NCBI GenBank assembly: GCA_028561875.1
Contig: JAQQTI010000001.1
Location: 248,001-312,000, forward strand
Direction of reading: 5' to 3'
DNA length: 64,000 nt
Source: Methanomassiliicoccaceae archaeon COG_1
GTDB taxonomy: Archaea; Thermoplasmatota; Thermoplasmata; Methanomassiliicoccales; Methanomethylophilaceae
The notes below the pieces were generated by a model. That model did not search any database. It was not told where the DNA came from and saw only the letters and a program-made list of their open reading frames with translations. The position numbers and the translations under genes were made by a program. Positions 32,214-40,951 of the stretch are shown here, in pieces (the stretch's first letter is position 1; each line of letters opens with the position of its first letter).

Positions 32214-32771
32214 TTAAACTAGTTTTCTCGCCGCCAGCTCATCGGCCAGCATCGATATCGCCCGTCCCCGGTGGGATATGGCGTTCTTATCCTCTACGGG
32301 AATCTCGGCGAAGGAGCGCTCGCCGTCTGGGCTGAATATCGGGTCGTACCCGAACCCTCCGTCCCCCCTCTCCTCGGACAGTATCTCTCCGGGGCATTCG
32401 CCGAGGACGACGATTCTCTCGTTCCCGATCCAGCAACCTATGCAGCAGCGGAAGACGGCGGAGCGGTCCCCCACTCCCTCCATGAGTTTTAGTATGCCCT
32501 TGTTGCCGATGGTCTTCTGCCCGTAGGCGGAGTAGACGCCGGGGAATCCCTTCAGGGCGTTCACGAACAGGCCGGAGTCGTCGACGAGGAAGTCCCGCAG
32601 CCCCTCCGAATGGAGTTGCTTCATCTCCTTGTCCACGACCTCCTCGAGGTACGCGGTCTGCACCTCGTCGCACTCCCGGTCATCATGCATCGCCTCGATG
32701 CCGAGCTGCCCGAGCGCAAGCTGGTATTCCATAACCTTGCCGGGGTTGTGCGTGACGATGTTGACCCTCAT
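32214..32771 (-). CDS. rdgB: XTP/ITP pyrophosphatase (RdgB/HAM1)
   Basis: 185 residues. VTHNPGKVMEYQ (phosphate loop), DFLVDDSGLFVNALKGFPG and GDGGFGYDPIF are diagnostic. Hydrolyses non-canonical purine nucleoside triphosphates to keep them out of DNA and RNA. ATG overlaps the Bud32 stop (ATGA), a common archaeal gene pair. Confidence 0.93.
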   Translation of the reverse strand: MRVNIVTHNPGKVMEYQLALGQLGIEAMHDDRECDEVQTAYLEEVVDKEMKQLHSEGLRDFLVDDSGLFVNALKGFPGVYSAYGQKTIGNKGILKLMEGVGDRSAVFRCCIGCWIGNERIVVLGECPGEILSEERGDGGFGYDPIFSPDGERSFAEIPVEDKNAISHRGRAISMLADELAARKLV

Positions 32772-33382
32772 GTGTACCTGCCCCTATTCTTTATCTCCTG
32801 TACCTTGCCGAGCACTGCTTCCGCATCATTCTTCTCCGCACGGTACGCGTCGACGATTCTTTGATACGCTCCCTCCAGCCCCGGGTGGGCGGAGGAGAAT
32901 GCCCTTTCGAGAAGGCGGACGTCCGTACCCATATCCTCCGTCGTGGCTAGCGATGTGCCCATCGAGAAGTCGATGAAGCACATCCTGCCGTCAGGGAGCA
33001 TCACCATGTTCGAGGTGGTGAGGTCGCCGTGGGAGATGCGGGCATTATGCAGCCTGGCAAGGGTGCTACCGACCTTCGCGCATATCTCATCGGCCTCTTC
33101 AGGATGCGCATGCAGGCGGGCCTTGATCGTCTCCCCGCCCACGTCCTCCATGATGATCTCCGCTTTCGGGAGGTCGACCGAGTAGATGACCGGCGTGCGT
33201 ATGCCGGCGGAGCGCGCTTCCCGCAAGAGGCGGGCCTCCGCCCGGGTCCGCTGCGAGCGGATGCGACGGTCTAGATCAGGATCGCGGTAGCCCTTCGGCC
33301 TCCTAACCTTGAACACCGCCCTCCTACCGAGGAACTCCCCGCGGGATATATCCGCCTCCGCGCCGCTCGCGATTGAATCCAT
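32768..33382 (-). CDS. bud32: Bud32/PRPK-type kinase of KEOPS
   Basis: 204 residues from ATG 33382. RIO-like minimal kinase: GAEADISRGEFLGRRAVFKV, the catalytic HGDLTTSNMV and metal loop FIDFSMGTSL. A KEOPS subunit that supports t6A tRNA modification with Kae1 (not in the window). The frame opens ~45 codons further upstream without conservation. Cotranscribed with rdgB. Confidence 0.9.
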   Translation of the reverse strand: MDSIASGAEADISRGEFLGRRAVFKVRRPKGYRDPDLDRRIRSQRTRAEARLLREARSAGIRTPVIYSVDLPKAEIIMEDVGGETIKARLHAHPEEADEICAKVGSTLARLHNARISHGDLTTSNMVMLPDGRMCFIDFSMGTSLATTEDMGTDVRLLERAFSSAHPGLEGAYQRIVDAYRAEKNDAEAVLGKVQEIKNRGRYT

Positions 33383-33769
33383 TGTCCGTCTGATCGGCGC
33401 GGATGTAATTGGTTCTTGCGATGGGTCAGTGATAATGTTTCGAAAACAGGTTAAGTGGGCAGACGGGCGGAGGCCGGCCCGTTGAGGAATCGGGGGCCCA
33501 TACGGGATGCGATCCAAACATGTCCAGGAAGGAATCCGATAAGAGGAGAACGGAGCGCCTGCTTGGAATCAGGACGGAACTGCCGCTGGCACGGAGAGCG
33601 GCAGGGACGCGGAGATTCGGTGCCCAAGGGGGACCTGGACCTCGCAGACGTCCGTCTGCTCGCCCTTATCGCTTCATCCGAGGACTCCGTTCTCGTCGGC
33701 TGTAATACACCAACGTCGCCCTATCGGGCCGATTATTCTTATATATCGAGCAAAATGGGACAAGCCGAT
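33383..33769. other. Divergent intergenic region
   Basis: Holds the bud32 promoter side and, at 33738-33748, the TATA-like CTTATATATCG of the MFS gene. Short frames here (for example from 33520) are Arg-rich and unconvincing. Confidence 0.4.
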
Positions 33770-35275
33770 ATGGCTGCTGAGCAGATCACCTACAAGGACG
33801 TTGATCCGAAGGTTCGCAAAAAGATAATGTTCGGACCAGTGTTCATGATGTTCATCGCCTGCTTCGATGGGACCATCGTCGGAACGTGCGGTCCCGTCAT
33901 CGCAAGGGACCTCAATGGTACCGACCTCTACTCTTGGATGGTCACGGCTTACATGCTGTGTGAGACCATCATGATCCCGATAGCAGGGAAGCTGTCGGAT
34001 CTGTACGGCAGGAAGCCCCTGTTCTTACTCGGCCTCGTTCTGTTCGCCGCCGGCTCCTTCGTAGCTGGAATGTCGACCAACATGCTCATGCTCATCTCCT
34101 GTCGCGCCGTGCAGGGGCTGGGCGGAGGCATCCTAATACCCGTGGCAATCGCCGCCGTCGCGGACCTTTACGCCCCACAGGACAGGGCCAAGATGCAGGG
34201 TCTCCTCGGCGCCGTGTTCGGCATCGGGTCAGGCATCGGTCCGCTGTTCGGTGGCTACATCACCGAGTACATCAGCTGGCACTGGATATTTTATATCAAC
34301 ATCCCACTGGCGATTTTGGCTTACATCATCACCATCAGAAACTTCCCGTCTCCCGTCATGGGCGAGAAGCCCATCATCGACGTAAGGGGGATCACGTTCC
34401 TCTCGCTGTTCCTCCTCGACATCCTCCTGTTCTTTGAGTGGGGAGGGGACGAGGTTGCCTGGGTAAGCGCGGAGTCTGCGTCCATGATTGCGATTGCCAC
34501 CGTCCTTCTCGCGATGTTCGTCATGGTGGAGAGGAGGGCCAGAGAGCCAATTCTGTCACCTGACCTACTGAAGAACAAGACCGTCATCTCGGCGGCCGTC
34601 TTCATGTTCGTTTTCGGTCTGGCCATGATGGGCGTGATGATGTACTCCTCCATGTTCGCCATCACCATCTTCGGTATCACCGCCCTTGAGGCCGGGGAGT
34701 ACTCTCTGGCACTGGTGTTCGGCATGATGATAACCGCCACCCTGAGCGGCGCCTTCGTCAACAAGACGGGGTACAGGCCTTGGCTCATCGCTGGCCCGAT
34801 CATCTCTGCGGTAGGCCTGTTCTACATGTCCCATATGGATATGGACACGACTATGGGTTATTACCTGTCGGTCCTTTTCGTATTTGGAATCGGCCTCGGC
34901 TGCATTATGGCGGTTGTCATGACCGCGGTGCAGAACAGCTCCAAGCCGTCCGAGATGGGTATGACCATCTCTGCCGTCAACCTCATAAGGTCGGTCGGCG
35001 CAACCATCGGCACCGCCGTATTCGCATTTATTATAAGCGGGAAGATCGACAGCGAGCTGGCTAACAAACTCCCTCCGGATGTGTACGCCGTGCTTCCGCA
35101 CGATGCCGGGGTGCTCGACGCCCTTGCAACGGTCACCGACCCAGCGATCATCATAGGGGTGCTGGAATCCTTTGCCAACAGCATAGATTACGCCTTCCTG
35201 CTGGGCGGTACGATCATCGCCTGCCTGGCAGTCATCGGCACGGCATTCAAGGCCCCGAAGGCCGAGCCCTGCTGA
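33770..35275 (+). CDS. MFS drug exporter (DHA2, 14-helix type)
   Basis: 501 residues, ~14 hydrophobic helices. Motif A GKLSDLYGRKPLFLLG, motif C-like GIGSGIGPLFGGYI and DGTIVGTCGPVIARDL at helix 1 mark the EmrB/QacA-like DHA2 family. Proton-driven export of amphipathic compounds is likely; the substrate is unknown. The TATA box at 33738-33748 puts the transcript start near 33766-33770, so the ATG at 33770 (MAAEQITYKD) is preferred over the in-frame ATG at 33755. Confidence 0.88.
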   Translation: MAAEQITYKDVDPKVRKKIMFGPVFMMFIACFDGTIVGTCGPVIARDLNGTDLYSWMVTAYMLCETIMIPIAGKLSDLYGRKPLFLLGLVLFAAGSFVAGMSTNMLMLISCRAVQGLGGGILIPVAIAAVADLYAPQDRAKMQGLLGAVFGIGSGIGPLFGGYITEYISWHWIFYINIPLAILAYIITIRNFPSPVMGEKPIIDVRGITFLSLFLLDILLFFEWGGDEVAWVSAESASMIAIATVLLAMFVMVERRAREPILSPDLLKNKTVISAAVFMFVFGLAMMGVMMYSSMFAITIFGITALEAGEYSLALVFGMMITATLSGAFVNKTGYRPWLIAGPIISAVGLFYMSHMDMDTTMGYYLSVLFVFGIGLGCIMAVVMTAVQNSSKPSEMGMTISAVNLIRSVGATIGTAVFAFIISGKIDSELANKLPPDVYAVLPHDAGVLDALATVTDPAIIIGVLESFANSIDYAFLLGGTIIACLAVIGTAFKAPKAEPC

Positions 35276-35319
35276 GTGCTTTCAGCCCTCAAAGCATCTC
35301 AGGAAAACCAGCCAACTTT

Positions 35320-36003
35320 ATGAACAACCGCCGTATAGGGAAGCGCGTGAAGCGCATCCCTACCGGCAGCAACGCATTGGACGGCCTCCTCGGAGGCGGC
35401 ATCGAAGCGGGTAGCGTGACGCTTTTCTACGGCGAGGCAGGGAGCGGGAAGTCGAACATCTGCCTGCAGATAGCCTGCAACGTCATTCGCGGCGGTCAGA
35501 AGGTGGCCTATGTGGACACCGAGGGACTCTCCGTGGACAGGGTCCATCAGATTTTCAAGGACGACTCTCTGATCAACGGCCTCCTGGTCTTCCAGGTGCA
35601 CAGCTTCAAGGAGCAGTCGGAGCGCGTGGAGCAGATTGTGAGAATTGCCAGGAACGGCCTACTCGGTCTGATAGTCGTCGACTCGATGACGATGTTCTAC
35701 CGTCTCAACTACGATAACATGCTCATGAGAAGCGACTTCGTGAAACAGACCGAGACCCTTCTTAACCTGGCGAGGGAGTATGAGGTCCCCGTCCTAATGA
35801 CCTCGCAGGTCTATACGAACATACAGACCGGATCAATAGAGTTCCTCGGCGGGCATGCGATGCACCACAATGCGAAGACGATCATAAAGCTCATCCTCCG
35901 CGGTAACGGCATGCGCTCGGCGGTCATTGTAAAGCACCGCAGCCTCCCGGAGGGGAGGGCGGCGATGTTCCGCATAACAGAGGACGGCATAAGCGATCAG
36001 TGA
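35320..36003 (+). CDS. radB: DNA repair protein RadB
   Basis: 227-residue RecA-core protein without the N-terminal domain of RadA: RIPTGSNALDGLLGGGIEAG, Walker A GEAGSGKSN, YVDTEGLS, Walker B LIVVDSMTM, and GGHAMHHNAKTIIKL. RadB is a euryarchaeal RadA paralogue and recombination mediator. A one-base overlap zone (GTGA) with the next frame allows coupling. Confidence 0.9.
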   Translation: MNNRRIGKRVKRIPTGSNALDGLLGGGIEAGSVTLFYGEAGSGKSNICLQIACNVIRGGQKVAYVDTEGLSVDRVHQIFKDDSLINGLLVFQVHSFKEQSERVEQIVRIARNGLLGLIVVDSMTMFYRLNYDNMLMRSDFVKQTETLLNLAREYEVPVLMTSQVYTNIQTGSIEFLGGHAMHHNAKTIIKLILRGNGMRSAVIVKHRSLPEGRAAMFRITEDGISDQ

Positions 36004-36104
36004 CGGCCTTGCCGTATGCCTCGCTGCATCCGGAGAACATTATAAACGGATCGCGATTCACAGTCTCCCGGAGCGTGCTCCAAACGGGAAAATTGGCAGG
36101 CAAG

Positions 36105-36746
36105 ATGGATCCGGACTTGGTGGTCATGGAGGCCACCTACGGCGTGGTTATGGCCCTCACTTTGGTCACGACCGCGCAACTCGGCATCGCCCACTACGAC
36201 AATCGCATGGGCCTCGTCATCGCCATCCTCGCCATGGATTTCGTGTGGGGCGCCATAGACCTCGTCATCTTCTTCCGTTCGGACGTGAGCGCGCAGCATC
36301 GTCGTCGCACCTTACTCAGAAAGCTGTACGGGACTGACGAGTGCAACAGGGAATGCATGAGGGGGGAGGTGAACTCCGAACTCGATGGCACAATATTCGA
36401 CGTGCTCGACGGCGAGACCCGTGACAAGGCCGTCGACATCGTCCTCGGCGGGAAGATGACGAATATCGGAGGGATGCTCCGGGATTACGGGGCGTACCTT
36501 TTCAACGCCGTCACCGCGTTCTGTGCGACGTTCCTCACGGCCATTCCTCCGGCGCTATGCATTCTACTGATCAATCCGTTGCACGACGCCTATTACTGGG
36601 CGTCGGTGGTTTCATCCCTCATCCTGTTCGGCATCGGATACTACTTCTCGCCGTTCGAGAAGACGTCGGTCAAGGCGTTCTGGGGCCTGACGCTAGTAGG
36701 CGCCGCCATGCTGCTCACGGGGTTCGCCGCCTTCCTGGGCGGTTGA
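36105..36746 (+). CDS. VIT/CCC1-like membrane protein
   Basis: 213 residues, about five helices: N-terminal DLVVMEATYGVVMALTLVTT resembles the first helix of VIT1/CCC1-type iron/manganese transporters (the EG...V pattern), then FFRSDVSAQHRRRTLLRKLY on the cytoplasmic side, and three helices at the end. Family assignment is tentative. A TATA-like CATTATAAACG (36038-36048) supports ATG 36105; a GTG at 36000 overlapping the radB stop is the alternative. Confidence 0.55.
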   Translation: MDPDLVVMEATYGVVMALTLVTTAQLGIAHYDNRMGLVIAILAMDFVWGAIDLVIFFRSDVSAQHRRRTLLRKLYGTDECNRECMRGEVNSELDGTIFDVLDGETRDKAVDIVLGGKMTNIGGMLRDYGAYLFNAVTAFCATFLTAIPPALCILLINPLHDAYYWASVVSSLILFGIGYYFSPFEKTSVKAFWGLTLVGAAMLLTGFAAFLGG

Positions 36747-36774
36747 GGCCCGGAAGGTGTTCCGAGCGGCAGCC

Positions 36775-37758
36775 TCAGGCTTCCCTATCGATGGCGAAGT
36801 CGGCGAGGGCGAGCATGAAGTCCTTGTCATCGCTTGGGGGGAGAATGTCCAGTTGCCTCTTCGCGGAGTTGACCCTGCTCTCGGCGGCCCTCCTGTTGTA
36901 TTCGATGGCGCCGATTTCCCTCATGATTTCCATACCCTCGCGGACATCCTCCTCCAGGGCGTTTGCGTTGCCGAGGATGCCTTTGAATCTCGCAAGCTTC
37001 GTCTCGTCCTTAAGGTGCTCGAGGGTGTAGGTCACCATCAGAGTGCACTTCCCCTTCCTGAGGTCGTTGCCGACGGACTTCCCCGTTCTCCTCGGGTCTC
37101 CGGCCACGCCGAGATAGTCGTCGAACATCTGGAACCCGAGGCCCATGTCCAGGGCGTACCTGTTGACGGCCTCGACGGTCTTCCTGTCCGCTCCGCCGCA
37201 CAGCGCTCCGCCGGCCGCGGCGGCGGCGAAGAGGACGGAAGTCTTAAGGAAGACGGTCTCGGTGTACTGCTCCTCGGTGATGAGCCTCCCTTCGTTAAGG
37301 ACATCCATCTCCTGCCCGCGGGCCAGGTCCCACACCGCTTTGGTGACGTAGCGGAGGACCTCTCTCATAGCGGCGTCCGGAATGTCGAGCTCGGCGATAA
37401 TCTGGAAGGCCTTGGCGAACAGGGCGTCACCGGCGAGTATCGCGGTGGGCTCGTCATATTCGATGTGGACGGTCTTCATCCCGCGCCTCATGTCGTCGCC
37501 GTCCATGATGTCATCGTGGATCAGCGTGAAGTTGTGGATGTATTCGACGGCCACGGCGAGGGGTAGCGCTTTGGTCCTGTCCCCACCCACGGCGCCGCAG
37601 GCGGCGAGGGCGATGGCTGGCCTCATCCTCTTCCCGCCGGCGTAAGGATACCGCCTCGCGGCCTCGATGAGCCTCATGGGGCTCTCGTCGGGGATGTATC
37701 TCCTGATTGGTCCGTCGACTTCCGCCGACGCCTTCTTCAGATATTCCTTTGCGTCCAT
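36775..37758 (-). CDS. idsA: Geranylgeranyl/farnesyl diphosphate synthase
   Basis: 327 residues. First aspartate-rich motif HDDIMDGDDMRRG and second FDDYLGVAGD are present, with GGKRMRPAI before them. Condenses isopentenyl diphosphate with allylic diphosphates to the C20 (or C15) precursor of archaeal ether lipids. ATG 37758 overlaps the IDI-2 stop by 22 nt; third gene of the isoprenoid operon. Confidence 0.92.
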   Translation of the reverse strand: MDAKEYLKKASAEVDGPIRRYIPDESPMRLIEAARRYPYAGGKRMRPAIALAACGAVGGDRTKALPLAVAVEYIHNFTLIHDDIMDGDDMRRGMKTVHIEYDEPTAILAGDALFAKAFQIIAELDIPDAAMREVLRYVTKAVWDLARGQEMDVLNEGRLITEEQYTETVFLKTSVLFAAAAAGGALCGGADRKTVEAVNRYALDMGLGFQMFDDYLGVAGDPRRTGKSVGNDLRKGKCTLMVTYTLEHLKDETKLARFKGILGNANALEEDVREGMEIMREIGAIEYNRRAAESRVNSAKRQLDILPPSDDKDFMLALADFAIDREA

Positions 37759-38819
37759 GACAATCCTTCCATCCAGTCCTTGGTCTCGCCGAGGACGGCG
37801 TACCTCGCCTCGGACAGCTGCTGTATGTTGGCGGAGCCGGTCAGCATCATCGCCGCGCGCAACTCCTCCCTTATGAGAATGAGTTTCCTCCTGACCGCCT
37901 CGGCGGACTCCGACGCCTCTCTCAGGAAGAGGTGCGCCGCGCCGGCGGCCTGCGCGCCCATCGCAATCGCGGCCGCAGCATGAACTCCGTTCAGTATCCC
38001 GCCCGAGGCGATGAGCGGGAGCTTTGCGCACCGGCATTCCACGAGGGAGACGGGCGCGGGTATACCCCACGAGAAAAACGTGTTCCCCATCTCCTCGTGC
38101 ATCTCGTCGCCGATGGCCGCGGCGCGGTACATCTCGACGGCGGAGAACGAGGTCCCGCCCATGCCCTCGACGTCTATGCCCCTCACGCCGATGCCCCTGA
38201 GTCTCTCGGCGGTGAAGGAGTCTATGCCGGCACCGGTCTCCTTGACGATCAGAGGGTAGTCCGGGGCGAGGTCGCGTATGGCATCCCTCACGCCACGGGC
38301 GTTGGTGTCGCCCTCTGGCTGTATGACCTCCTGCAGGTAGTTCAAGTGGACGGCCACGAAGTCGGCGCCCACAAGCTCGAACGCTCTCCCCACCATTTCC
38401 TCCGTGATGCGGTCCTTGCTCCGCTGCGGTACGAGCTGCGGGGCGCCGACGTTGCCTATGACGAGGGGCACATCGTAGTCCTTGACGACCGAGTAGCTCT
38501 CCGGCTCCACGCCGGCGACGCCCGCTCTCTCGCTTCCTACGCCCATGCCCACGCCGAGTTCGGCGCAGGCTTCCGCGATGTTCGCGTTGATCTTCTTAGC
38601 GCCAGAGAAACCGCCGGTGATGGCGGTGACGATGAACGGGAAGGAGAGTCTCGTGCCGAGGACGTACGTCGAAGTGTCGATATCCTCCATGTCGATTTCA
38701 GGCATGGCGTCGTGTATCAGGTGCACGTCGTTCCAGTAGCAGTGGTCCTGTGACACGTTCTCCTTGAGGCAGATTTCGATGTGGTCCGCCTTTCTGCTCC
38801 TGATGGGCTCCCCGTTCAT
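37737..38819 (-). CDS. fni: Type 2 isopentenyl-diphosphate isomerase
   Basis: 360 residues. FMN/NADPH-dependent IDI-2 converting isopentenyl to dimethylallyl diphosphate. [10 protein letters not shown] at the start, [38 protein letters not shown] and VKETGAGID are family motifs. Its ATG overlaps the IPK stop by 4 nt. Confidence 0.94.
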   Translation of the reverse strand: MNGEPIRSRKADHIEICLKENVSQDHCYWNDVHLIHDAMPEIDMEDIDTSTYVLGTRLSFPFIVTAITGGFSGAKKINANIAEACAELGVGMGVGSERAGVAGVEPESYSVVKDYDVPLVIGNVGAPQLVPQRSKDRITEEMVGRAFELVGADFVAVHLNYLQEVIQPEGDTNARGVRDAIRDLAPDYPLIVKETGAGIDSFTAERLRGIGVRGIDVEGMGGTSFSAVEMYRAAAIGDEMHEEMGNTFFSWGIPAPVSLVECRCAKLPLIASGGILNGVHAAAAIAMGAQAAGAAHLFLREASESAEAVRRKLILIREELRAAMMLTGSANIQQLSEARYAVLGETKDWMEGLSWTQRNI

Positions 38820-39607
38820 TGCAAGCCTCCCTTAGCGACCGTACAGGTAACGGCCTCGCCCTTTAATAAACGATAGAGGCGGCCGGGCACGTTCCCGTTG
38901 ACGAGGTAGCAACGCCTGTCATCCGACGTCATGCGGAGCATGGCCTCCATCTTCGCGTGCACCCCGCCGGTGACATCGTCCACCGAGGGTTCCGTCCTAG
39001 CCCTTTCGAGCACCTCTTTGGTAACGGTGCCGATGAGCTTAGCCCCTTTGTCCGTCTTGGGGTCGCGGTCGAACAGTCCGTCAATATCGGAGACGAACAC
39101 CGCCTTCTCCGGGTCGAAGATCCGGCAGAGGGCCTCCATGCACTGGTCGCCGGAGACGATGCCGAACCCCCTCCCGCGGTCGGCAACCACGTCGCCGAAC
39201 ATGACTGGCATGATGCCGAGTCCCTCCAGCCGGCGGATCGTTTCCTCGTTCCCGACGATGAGCTTTCCGTCCTCCATGACGAAGCAGGAGCCGGGGGGCA
39301 CGGACACGGCAGGTATGCCGGCGGCGAGGAACTCCTCGACAACCATCGAGCTAAGCTCCCTCGTATCGCACATCGTGCGCGCGACGGCGGGAATCTGCCC
39401 CTCTTCGGAGAGTCCGTCCTGCAGATGATTCTCCTTGGCGACGATGTGCCCGAAGGAGCCTGCGCCATGGACCACGATCACGTCCTTCCCTGAGCTTCCT
39501 ATCTCGCGGGCGAGGCGGGCGGTGACATCCTTCCGGAACGCTCTGTACTCGGATTTGTCGGTGATAACGCTTCCTCCGAGTTTGACGATTATCATCGTTC
39601 CAGCCAT
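38816..39607 (-). CDS. ipk: Isopentenyl phosphate kinase
   Basis: 263-residue amino acid kinase-fold protein: [31 protein letters not shown] with the catalytic His, and [13 protein letters not shown]. Phosphorylates isopentenyl phosphate, the last step of the archaeal alternative mevalonate pathway. First gene of ipk-fni-idsA. ATG at 39607 or four codons later. Confidence 0.93.
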   Translation of the reverse strand: MAGTMIIVKLGGSVITDKSEYRAFRKDVTARLAREIGSSGKDVIVVHGAGSFGHIVAKENHLQDGLSEEGQIPAVARTMCDTRELSSMVVEEFLAAGIPAVSVPPGSCFVMEDGKLIVGNEETIRRLEGLGIMPVMFGDVVADRGRGFGIVSGDQCMEALCRIFDPEKAVFVSDIDGLFDRDPKTDKGAKLIGTVTKEVLERARTEPSVDDVTGGVHAKMEAMLRMTSDDRRCYLVNGNVPGRLYRLLKGEAVTCTVAKGGLQ

Positions 39608-39689
39608 GGACGGTCTTTATTAAATGGTTGCGCGCGAAGACAGTGTACGCGAAAAAGCCTCTCGGCGGAAGGGGAGGTGGAAAAGTGGT

Positions 39690-39806
39690 TGACAGCGATA
39701 CTGCTTTCCCGTACGCTTGCGCAATACAGTACGCGACAGCTACGTGGGCGGGCTTAACTGCCGGGTTCGGAATGGGACCGGGTGAACCCCGCCGCTATGG
39801 CCGTCA
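39690..39806 (-). rRNA. rrf: 5S rRNA
   Basis: Minus strand shows the 5S core CCCATTCCGAACCCGG then AGTTAAGCCCG. Terminal helix I pairs 39800-39806 with 39690-39696 (UGACGGC/GCUGUCA). About 117-120 nt; the ends could extend 3 nt each way. There is no 23S or 16S in the window, so 5S is unlinked, as in Thermoplasmata. Confidence 0.9.
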
Positions 39807-39830
39807 GACCGAGACCTCCCATAGCAGGGA

Positions 39831-39841
39831 TGTATATAAGG
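39831..39841 (-). promoter_or_regulatory. TATA box of 5S rRNA
   Basis: Minus-strand CCTTATATACA about 28 bp before the 5S start; it overlaps the plus-strand region just after the hypC stop. Confidence 0.65.
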
Positions 39842-39842
39842 A

Positions 39843-40082
39843 TTACTTGGGTTTGCGGATGTCCGCCTCGCCGCTGCTGAGGAAGTCGTTCCAGAGCTCC
39901 ACGGTCTCTTCGGCCTCCGCCTCGTCCATGAGCTCAATGGCAAAGCCGGCGTGCACGATCGCCCAGTCGCCGACTTTGGCGTCGACCATAGAGATGTTGG
40001 CCTCCTTTTTCGTACCGCCGAAGTCAATGACGCCGACGTCCCCGTCGATGGCGACGATCTTGCCGGGAATAGCTAGGCACAT
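39843..40082 (-). CDS. hypC: HypC hydrogenase maturation chaperone
   Basis: 79 residues beginning MCLAIPGKIVAIDGD; the N-terminal cysteine (after Met removal) is the invariant HypC ligand used with HypD in Fe(CN)2CO assembly for [NiFe] hydrogenase. Other hyp genes are absent. It follows nac by 6 nt and ends at TAA in front of the 5S promoter. Confidence 0.93.
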   Translation of the reverse strand: MCLAIPGKIVAIDGDVGVIDFGGTKKEANISMVDAKVGDWAIVHAGFAIELMDEAEAEETVELWNDFLSSGEADIRKPK

Positions 40083-40088
40083 TTCGTC

Positions 40089-40460
40089 TCACCTCGATAT
40101 AACCTTGATGATGGCCTCCGCGGGCTGTCCGTCGGCCTCCTTCAGAGCGGTGATGGCGGTCTCCTCGTCGCAGTTAGCCTGGCTCATGACGAGTTCGATG
40201 TCCTCGCGGGCGAAGGCGGGTCCGGATTCGGAGCATCCCGCCGACCCCTGGGCGCGTACCTCCTCCTCGCCGGTGACCTGGTAGCTCTTCTGCCCCTTCA
40301 TATCTATGCAGACGACCTCTGCGTCGGTGATCACGATGTCCTTGTCGGACGTCCTGATGATCACCTCCATGACCCCCGGAACCTCCTTCTGGGTGATTCC
40401 CATGGATCTCATAGCCTTCTGCATCTGACGGGGGTTCATGCCCCTCATTCCGCCTGCCAT
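40089..40460 (-). CDS. nac: Nascent polypeptide-associated complex protein
   Basis: 123 residues: N-terminal GGMRGMNPRQMQKAMRSMGI, the NAC barrel (VIIRTSDKDIVITDAEVVCI) and a C-terminal UBA domain (AREDIELVMSQANCDEETAI). Binds nascent chains at the ribosome. A TATA-like TTAATTAC lies at ~40485. Cotranscribed with hypC. Confidence 0.93.
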   Translation of the reverse strand: MAGGMRGMNPRQMQKAMRSMGITQKEVPGVMEVIIRTSDKDIVITDAEVVCIDMKGQKSYQVTGEEEVRAQGSAGCSESGPAFAREDIELVMSQANCDEETAITALKEADGQPAEAIIKVISR

Positions 40461-40485
40461 CGCGCTCCGATTGCGCTTTCCGTAA

Positions 40486-40951
40486 TTAATCGTTATGGGA
40501 TGACATTCTGGTCTCAGTTAGCGACAAGAATCCGTCCTGCGTATGTGCCAGTTGAGTTTTCTAACTTCGTTGTACTTGAATGTGGAAACGCTCACTGCCT
40601 CCCGTTAACCCAGTTGGCCGTGATATGGGAGGCATCGCGTTCGGACGACTTTGACGGCGGGGGACACGAATCCGCCCGAGTCTGATGGATGTAAGCATTA
40701 GGGGGCTCGGACGGACCCCGGGTAAAGAGAGAATAGAGGATTCCGAAGTCCAGGGGATGTCCAACCGTTCCAGCCCAGGTTATGTTGACTGCGTTCTCCC
40801 GGACATGTCGGGATCCCCTAGAGATCTAGTTTCAATAACCCCATGAAGACAAGGCCGACGTTCGGTTACCGTCTAATGTTCCATGAACCACGGATTCTGA
40901 ATCGATTTTCAGAGTTCGTTCGGAAGGTCGAAAAATCTGGATTTGCCAGCA
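40486..40951. other. Intergenic region without a convincing gene
   Basis: About 470 bp between nac and alaX. A short frame at 40843 (MKTRPTFGYRLMFHEPRIL) faintly recalls the end of an IS3-type transposase but is too short to support. No tRNA or clear hairpin seen. Confidence 0.35.

Noticed and set aside
33455-33769. N-terminal extension of the MFS protein
   Set aside because: Arg-rich, not membrane-like, and upstream of the TATA box that fits the ATG at 33770.
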